NCBI RefSeq assembly: GCF_001982605.1
Contig: NZ_MLCN01000033.1
Span: 1 to 47,262, forward strand
Direction: 5' to 3'
Origin: Alkanindiges hydrocarboniclasticus
Lineage (GTDB): Bacteria; Pseudomonadota; Gammaproteobacteria; Pseudomonadales; Moraxellaceae
DNA: 47,262 bases
Positions 42,945 through 47,262 of the stretch are shown piece after piece. The position numbers and the translations under genes were made by a program. How positions within the stretch are numbered: position 1 is the first letter of the stretch; each line of letters starts with the position of its first letter. Under the pieces are notes generated by a model that searched no databases, was not told the origin of the DNA, and worked only from the letters and a program-made list of their open reading frames with translations.

Positions 42945-43625
42945 CTAAAACGGCACATCTGATTCAAGTGCCAGATGATGCCCTTGCAAGGGATGTTCAA
43001 ATGCCAGATAGCTGGCATGCAAGGCCAGACGGTTTAATGCGCTTGCTGCGGCATCAAAATGATATAACTTATCACCGGTAATGGGATGACCGATATGCGC
43101 CAGATGCACACGAAGCTGGTGCGAGCGGCCTGTGATGGGTTCTAACAAAATACGGCTAATATCCTGTTCGGCATTGTAGTCAAGCTGCTGGTATAGCGTT
43201 TGCGCGGGTTTGCCGATGTCAAAATCCACTTTTTGCTTGGGACGGTTGGGCCAGTCGGTGATGAGCGGCACTTCAATGCTGCCCTGCCCGCTTAAACATC
43301 CCTGCACCAGCGCCATATAATTCTTTTTAACGCCTCTGGCCTGAAACAGTTTACTCATGGCCACTTCGGCATCCCGATGCTTGGCAAACAGTAAAATGCC
43401 GGAGGTTGCCATATCCAGACGATGGGTGACCTTGGCCTGCGGGTATTTTTCTAAAACCCGTAAATAGGCACTGTCCTGATGTTCTGGCAAGCGGCCGGGT
43501 ACAGACAGTAAGCCAGCAGGTTTATCAATGACAATCAGATGGTCATCTTCATAAAGGATGTTTAAGGATTGTTGTGGCGGCGTATAAATAAAATGGTCGT
43601 TGAGGGGCACGAAAGCAGCTAACAA
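42945..43625 (-). CDS. RluA-family pseudouridine synthase
   Basis: Converts uridine to pseudouridine in RNA; the closest type by length and motifs is RluA (23S U746 and tRNA U32), but this is not certain. No S4 domain is present. The catalytic aspartate is D71 in THRLDMATSG. DHLIVIDKPAGLLSVPG precedes it and EPITGRSHQLRVHLAHIGHPITGD (near residue 168) is the second conserved block. It lies upstream of the RluF-like gene on the same strand with little space between them, so they are probably co-transcribed. Confidence 0.92.
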   Translation of the reverse strand: MLAAFVPLNDHFIYTPPQQSLNILYEDDHLIVIDKPAGLLSVPGRLPEHQDSAYLRVLEKYPQAKVTHRLDMATSGILLFAKHRDAEVAMSKLFQARGVKKNYMALVQGCLSGQGSIEVPLITDWPNRPKQKVDFDIGKPAQTLYQQLDYNAEQDISRILLEPITGRSHQLRVHLAHIGHPITGDKLYHFDAAASALNRLALHASYLAFEHPLQGHHLALESDVPF

Positions 43626-43821
43626 TAAGATTTTAATAGGCCATAGTATACAGGGCTACTTTGAAGGGATCATAATAAATTGCCTTTAATTATTAAACAC
43701 ATTATAGGCTGCTGATCACAGTACGCTCAGTAGAGCCACCTATCGCACGGCCTTAAAAATACAGTGCGATAGACTGTAAAAACCTACTTATGATTAGCCG
43801 ATGTGATGCTAAAACAATGGG

Positions 43822-44211
43822 TTAAGGGCGATAAATGGCGCAGAGTTTGTGTCCATCTGGATCACGCACGTACGACAAGTGCAGCTCACCCAAAGTCGTT
43901 TCGCGTAAGCCTGGCGCACCTTCAATAGACGTGCCGCCATTGGCAACCGCAACATCATGAAATTCACGTACTTGTTCCGGTGAATTGCATTTAAAACCTA
44001 CTGTTGACCCATTGGCAACCGTTACTGCTTCATCGTTAATTGGTTCGGTTACGCTAAAAGTATTGCCATCATGACTATAAAATAAACGGGTATGGCCAGA
44101 ATTTGAAACATTTACAAATGGCTCACCCGCCCCTAAAACAGCCAGCACTTTATTATAAAAGGCTTTTGAGCGTTCAATGTCATTAGACCCGACCATGATG
44201 TGATTAAACAT
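43822..44211 (-). CDS. VOC-family (glyoxalase/dioxygenase fold) protein
   Basis: 129 residues with the paired beta-alpha-beta-beta-beta modules of the vicinal oxygen chelate fold. MFNHIMVGSNDIERSKAFYN opens the first module and supplies a likely metal-binding His; YVRDPDGHKLCAIYRP closes the second with the usual DPDGxK and a possible Glu/His site changed to Cys-Ala-Ile. Substrate unknown. AGGAAAGG lies upstream of the ATG at 44211; the frame extends 11 codons further without need. Confidence 0.87.
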   Translation of the reverse strand: MFNHIMVGSNDIERSKAFYNKVLAVLGAGEPFVNVSNSGHTRLFYSHDGNTFSVTEPINDEAVTVANGSTVGFKCNSPEQVREFHDVAVANGGTSIEGAPGLRETTLGELHLSYVRDPDGHKLCAIYRP

Positions 44212-44336
44212 ATTTTTCCTTTCCTCAATTTTGGGATATTTCAATTGGACTGTAGGCTAACCATACTAGCATTTGAGGCATGCGGATAGCATTGTCATGC
44301 AACCTTTTCCATGCCAGTTTTACACGCATTAGCGAT

Positions 44337-44834
44337 CTATTCATGACCAATAATTGTGGCTGATTTTGATTCAAGCAATTTAATTTTAAGGCCTGAAAAA
44401 ACACCCTTAGACAGTATTAACGTGTCATTTCCATCCACGGTCATGGTTGGAATCCGGTCTGCCTGCATGCTTGCCTTGTAGTGATATTTCACCTGTGCTG
44501 TTGTCCACGGAAAACCGCCGCGCTCAATCTGTAAACTGTCAAACTGGGTGTTGGTGGACGCTTGAAGTACGATAAACGCTGCTGACGCCTGCCTTAAATA
44601 GCCACAGATTTCATCCTTGCCGCCCTCGACTTCCCAATGACCTTGCAGGGTTTCAGCAAAAATGTTGACTTCAACATCATCGGTAAAATCGTCACAAACT
44701 GTGGAATCCCCTGCGATGGCTTTATTGTTATATTCCGCAATCCAGCGCATCACGTGTGATTCTGAAAACGCCATTCTGGATTGAATATAGAAAACACATA
44801 AACCAATAACTAAAATTAATAGTAAACGCTGCAT
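44337..44834 (-). CDS. Hypothetical exported or membrane-anchored protein
   Basis: 165 residues beginning with a short hydrophobic segment (LLLILVIGLCVFYIQ) that is either a signal anchor or a signal peptide. The rest looks like an alpha-plus-beta cone: HVMRWIAEYNNKAIAGD then DDVEVNIFAETLQGHWEVEGG, TTAQVKYHYKASM and a TMTVDGNDTLILSKG end, which suggests an NTF2-like fold. Two cysteines near residues 47 and 77. I do not recognise a named family. Upstream DNA (44835-45011) is AT-rich and non-coding. Confidence 0.68.
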   Translation of the reverse strand: MQRLLLILVIGLCVFYIQSRMAFSESHVMRWIAEYNNKAIAGDSTVCDDFTDDVEVNIFAETLQGHWEVEGGKDEICGYLRQASAAFIVLQASTNTQFDSLQIERGGFPWTTAQVKYHYKASMQADRIPTMTVDGNDTLILSKGVFSGLKIKLLESKSATIIGHE

Positions 44835-45011
44835 GTTAATTTATCTCAAAATATGTATTTATATTTTTAAAATAATTTCTATATTTCAAAATGATAGAAT
44901 TTCATAGTAGCGTAATTATTTTTGATTTATTTAGCAAATCTTTATTCTGGCTTCTGTCGTGCAAACTCAAATGAACTTGATAAGAAATTGATTAAAAGGC
45001 TTTATTCAAAA

Positions 45012-45575
45012 TTAAGCTTGCAAGCTTTTTCTACGTTTAAACCATCGCAACCCCCACAATGTCATAATCACGACAATAATGACTACTAGCACAGGCATAA
45101 TCAGCGCCAAAATTGACAATAACAATGCGCTTATCCACTCCCCTGTAGACACCACCGGATTACCAATACCGCCCGTGGTTGCAGTGGATAACGCACGCAC
45201 GGCCACAGTACTCATTTGTACTGCACCTGCTGTGCCACCGCCCACAATAATGGCAGCCGCCCAACTGGCAAACTGTGACATCTCACCACTACTCACCGCC
45301 ATAGTGGCCAGCGTGCCCGCAATCATTGCCGCAGGGGTTGATACCGTGTCTAAGACATTATCCACCCACGGAATATAATACGCAGAGATTTCACACAGTG
45401 TGGCCACCGCCAGACCAAAACATACCGCTGGCATAGCTACCCATTCAAAGCCTTGCATGGGTTCAAACCAACCTACAAGAGATGCCACACTCATCACCAA
45501 TAAAGGCACAAATACACGAAAACCACAGGCTGCACTGAGTCCAATACCGATACATAAGCTTAAGGCTGTTTCCAT
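45012..45575 (-). CDS. DUF4126 membrane protein
   Basis: 187 residues with four or five membrane helices: LSLCIGIGLSAACGFRVFVPLLVMSVAS, then PAVCFGLAVATLCEISAYYIPWVDNVLDTV, a Gly/Ala-rich helix GGGTAGAVQMSTVAVRALS and a C-terminal ALLLSILALIMPVLVVIIVVI. The sequence CGFRVFVPLL and the YIPWVDNVLDTVSTPAA region are recognisable DUF4126 features. Function unknown. The C-terminus is basic (RWFKRRKS), placing it in the cytosol. Confidence 0.85.
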   Translation of the reverse strand: METALSLCIGIGLSAACGFRVFVPLLVMSVASLVGWFEPMQGFEWVAMPAVCFGLAVATLCEISAYYIPWVDNVLDTVSTPAAMIAGTLATMAVSSGEMSQFASWAAAIIVGGGTAGAVQMSTVAVRALSTATTGGIGNPVVSTGEWISALLLSILALIMPVLVVIIVVIMTLWGLRWFKRRKSLQA

Positions 45576-45721
45576 GAGCGCCTCCGTGTGGATTTAAGCC
45601 TACCACTTTATCAATAATGATCCGATGTAATCATCTTAATAAATGATATGTAGAAGGGCTTGCTGTAGTGTGTAGATAAAATGGTCATTAAGGGGCTTTT
45701 TAAATTTGAGTAGAATAAAAT

Positions 45722-46711
45722 TTATTTGGAATAAAATGGTTGAAGAAACTTAGCTCTACCAACTCGAGCAGCTCTACTATGAGTTGCCTGATACATATGG
45801 GAATAATATCTATAGAATTCAGAAGCCGTATTCATTTTGTTTGTCATAACATTCGACTCTAGCTCTAACAATTTGTCTTTATAATTTTCTGGAATATTTT
45901 GAATATGATTAGCAGTTTCAACAATAAGAGTAAAGAAATTAGATTTTCTAAACCACATTGAATCTACAGGTAAATTTAAATCATTTATAATGGCAAATGT
46001 TTTTATTAAAAGAGCTATCATATGGCTTTTATTAGGATAATCACTATTGAATTCAATAACTTTTGGTTCAACTTCTCTATCTTGAGCAAAATAACCACTG
46101 TTTTCTATAGTTGACATTACTAAGAGAATAAAATGAAGATCTGCCATTCTTGTAAATTCAGATTCACGCAACACCCCATACTGCTCTAAATTTATATTTT
46201 CTAATATATCTTTGGCTGCTTGGATAAAATGACCATCATATATAGCATTATGTATTTCTATATCATCAAGTTTAAATTTAGTTAGATTAATTCTTCTAAA
46301 TATTTCTCTTGTAGTTTCATCATCAACTTTTCCCAAATCCCGCATTACCAACTGATAACCTAGAAAATCATGTTTTTTTACGAGAGAAAGTTCTGAATAA
46401 GAAGATATTTTTGACAAAGGGTAATCAAATTTGCCATCAATATAATTTCTTATAGTAGTAAGTCGTTGCTGACCATCTATAACCAACCTTGTAGTTTTCA
46501 TTTTTTGAATATCAATTTCACCCTCACAGACATAAATTTCAGGAAAAGGTAATCCCTTTAAAATAGTATCAATAAAAGATTCTTGATGATCATGAGTCCA
46601 AACAAATTTACGCTGAAAATCTGGCCGAAGTATCAACTTATTCTCATCAATAAGTTGATAAACATCTGCTATTGTTGGATTAGTTACACTAGGTTTGATC
46701 TGTAGAGACAT
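45722..46711 (-). CDS. DUF262 (GmrSD-type N-terminal) protein
   Basis: 329 residues. The DUF262 landmarks are ILRPDFQRKFVWTHDHQESF (residues 27-46), LPFPEIYVCE, the DGQQR motif at residues 79-83 with RLVIDGQQRLTTI, and REIFRRINLTKFKLDD. This ParB/Srx-like nucleotide-hydrolysing domain is found in the GmrSD type IV restriction system and other defence proteins. The C-terminal GmrSD HNH nuclease domain is absent; the last 150 residues are helical. GGAG lies upstream of the ATG. The DNA is much more AT-rich than the rest of the window, indicating recent transfer. Confidence 0.85.
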   Translation of the reverse strand: MSLQIKPSVTNPTIADVYQLIDENKLILRPDFQRKFVWTHDHQESFIDTILKGLPFPEIYVCEGEIDIQKMKTTRLVIDGQQRLTTIRNYIDGKFDYPLSKISSYSELSLVKKHDFLGYQLVMRDLGKVDDETTREIFRRINLTKFKLDDIEIHNAIYDGHFIQAAKDILENINLEQYGVLRESEFTRMADLHFILLVMSTIENSGYFAQDREVEPKVIEFNSDYPNKSHMIALLIKTFAIINDLNLPVDSMWFRKSNFFTLIVETANHIQNIPENYKDKLLELESNVMTNKMNTASEFYRYYSHMYQATHSRAARVGRAKFLQPFYSK

Positions 46712-47006
46712 TTACTACTCCAATTTGAAGTTTATTTCTTAGTGAGGTCAGACCACTTAAAGTGTATTGCTCAAGATGAGAATAACTTTTAAATGCTCCT
46801 GCCGTAACTTTATAATTACCAACCTCACTTCTATCATGAGATAATGAATTGAAAAAATTAAACCATGTTTGCTTTAATTCAGATATTTGGAAAGAGGTGG
46901 GTAAAAGATCAGGCCTCATCCATCCTATAGCACCATACTCTAAAAATTTATGATATGAAGTTATTTCTTTACTTGAAACAGCTCTTCTATTTTCCCTAAG
47001 CTCCAT
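46689..47006 (-). CDS. Small ORF overlapping the DUF262 gene, possibly a C-terminal fragment
   Basis: 105 residues, unrecognised: VSSKEITSYHKFLEYGAIGWM, TSFQISELKQTWFNFFNSL and LTSLRNKLQIGVVNVST. It overlaps the DUF262 start by 23 bases, the spacing of co-translated partners. It has no Shine-Dalgarno, and an in-frame TAG sits directly before its ATG. The same frame stays open a further 17 codons upstream to the edge of the insertion sequence. So it may be the remnant of a longer partner gene, broken by a stop codon and by the IS. AT-rich like its neighbour. Confidence 0.5.
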   Translation of the reverse strand: MELRENRRAVSSKEITSYHKFLEYGAIGWMRPDLLPTSFQISELKQTWFNFFNSLSHDRSEVGNYKVTAGAFKSYSHLEQYTLSGLTSLRNKLQIGVVNVSTDQT

Positions 47007-47076
47007 CTAATAAGAATGGATTGAACTCATAATTCGTTCATATAACTTTGGTGATATAATAGATCTCTTGCATAAA

Positions 47077-47110
47077 TCAAAAGATGATCACTGTATTGAC
47101 CATCTTTTGA
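47077..47110. terminator. Hairpin inside the IS left end
   Basis: TCAAAAGATGATCA pairs with TGACCATCTTTTGA around a six-base loop (14-bp stem, one A-C mismatch). Placed between the terminal repeat and the transposase start, it may shield the transposase from outside transcription. There is only a four-T run. Confidence 0.6.
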
Positions 47111-47146
47111 GCTAAGAATTGTATGACTTTCATCTATAATGACAGC

Positions 47147-47262
47147 ATGAAATATACCGATATCAAATCATTACCCGAGCATCAATTTAAACGATTGATT
47201 GGCATTAAACCATCAACCTTTCATCAAATGATTGATGTACTCAATGCCGCTCAACCTGAACA
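47147..47262 (+). CDS. IS5-family-like transposase, N-terminal part
   Basis: The frame from the ATG at 47147 runs off the window end: MKYTDIKSLPEHQFKRLIGI, then KPSTFHQMIDVLNAAQPE. The pattern LPEHQFKRLIGIKPSTFHQMIDVL is the N-terminal helix-turn-helix typical of IS5/IS427-group orfA transposases. Only 38 complete codons are visible, so the DDE domain and any frameshift cannot be seen. Confidence 0.7.
   Translation, partial: MKYTDIKSLPEHQFKRLIGIKPSTFHQMIDVLNAAQPE

Larger units (their letters stand above)
47061..47262 (+). mobile_element. Left part of an IS5-family-like insertion sequence (continues beyond the window)
   Basis: The sequence agatctcttgcataaat at 47061 resembles a terminal inverted repeat of IS5/IS427-group elements and is followed by a hairpin and the start of a transposase. 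The exact left end is uncertain by a few bases since the right end is not in the window. Base composition and the transposase support an IS. Confidence 0.6.

Overview
The window reads as a chromosomal stretch of a gammaproteobacterium of the Moraxellaceae, close to Acinetobacter or Alkanindiges. This rests on recalled resemblance, not a search: the IF-3 N-terminus encoded from an AUU codon, the His-less RNase T2-like protein, the 328-residue malate dehydrogenase and the minCDE surroundings all look Acinetobacter-like. Nearly all of the window is vertically inherited housekeeping DNA with both strands densely coded. I saw no rRNA, tRNA or CRISPR array.

Layout. 1-132: a strong promoter pointing out of the left edge. 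133-3716 (minus): msrQ-msrP (periplasmic methionine sulfoxide repair), pssA (phosphatidylserine synthase), rlmJ (23S rRNA methylation). 3887-5175 (plus): a 2OG-Fe(II) oxygenase and an unknown helical protein. 5218-9728 (minus): a DUF2789 protein, mdh, a degenerate RNase T2-like secreted protein and a soluble lytic transglycosylase. 10026-13329 (plus): miaB, the PhoH-like ybeZ and ybeY (tRNA modification and rRNA maturation), with a hairpin-rich spacer before ybeY. 13400-18875: a TonB-like protein, an unknown protein, a DUF3108 protein, a WrbA-type quinone reductase, a YihY/BrkB membrane protein and a Nudix hydrolase. 19012-23026: class I fumarase, a DUF2059 protein, a lipoprotein and an OmpA-family lipoprotein. 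23331-28103 (plus): a PlsC-type acyltransferase, a voltage-sensor-like membrane protein, minC-minD-minE and a small PA4642-like protein, with a run of mini-palindromes after minE.

28210-31537 (minus) holds an outer-membrane protein and thrS-infC. infC starts at AUU, 5 bases after thrS. The thrS leader carries a hairpin whose seven-base loop copies a tRNA-Thr anticodon loop, with a second hairpin upstream, so autogenous translational control by ThrRS is a strong inference. 31922-45575 holds an acyl-CoA synthetase, a 51-codon gene missed by length cut-offs, a MarC protein, a GNAT/alkyltransferase-like/YdjM-like cluster, an orphan prpF, a DUF1176 protein, an Ada-like AraC-methyltransferase fusion, an SDR, pyroglutamyl peptidase, two adjacent pseudouridine synthase genes (one lacking the catalytic Asp), a VOC protein and membrane proteins.

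The right end (about 45.7-47.26 kb) is different: visibly AT-rich, with a DUF262 (GmrSD-type) gene, an upstream ORF fragment abutting it and the left end of an IS5-like insertion sequence. This is the only clear accessory DNA and the best candidate for a defence locus. It is small and probably already damaged.
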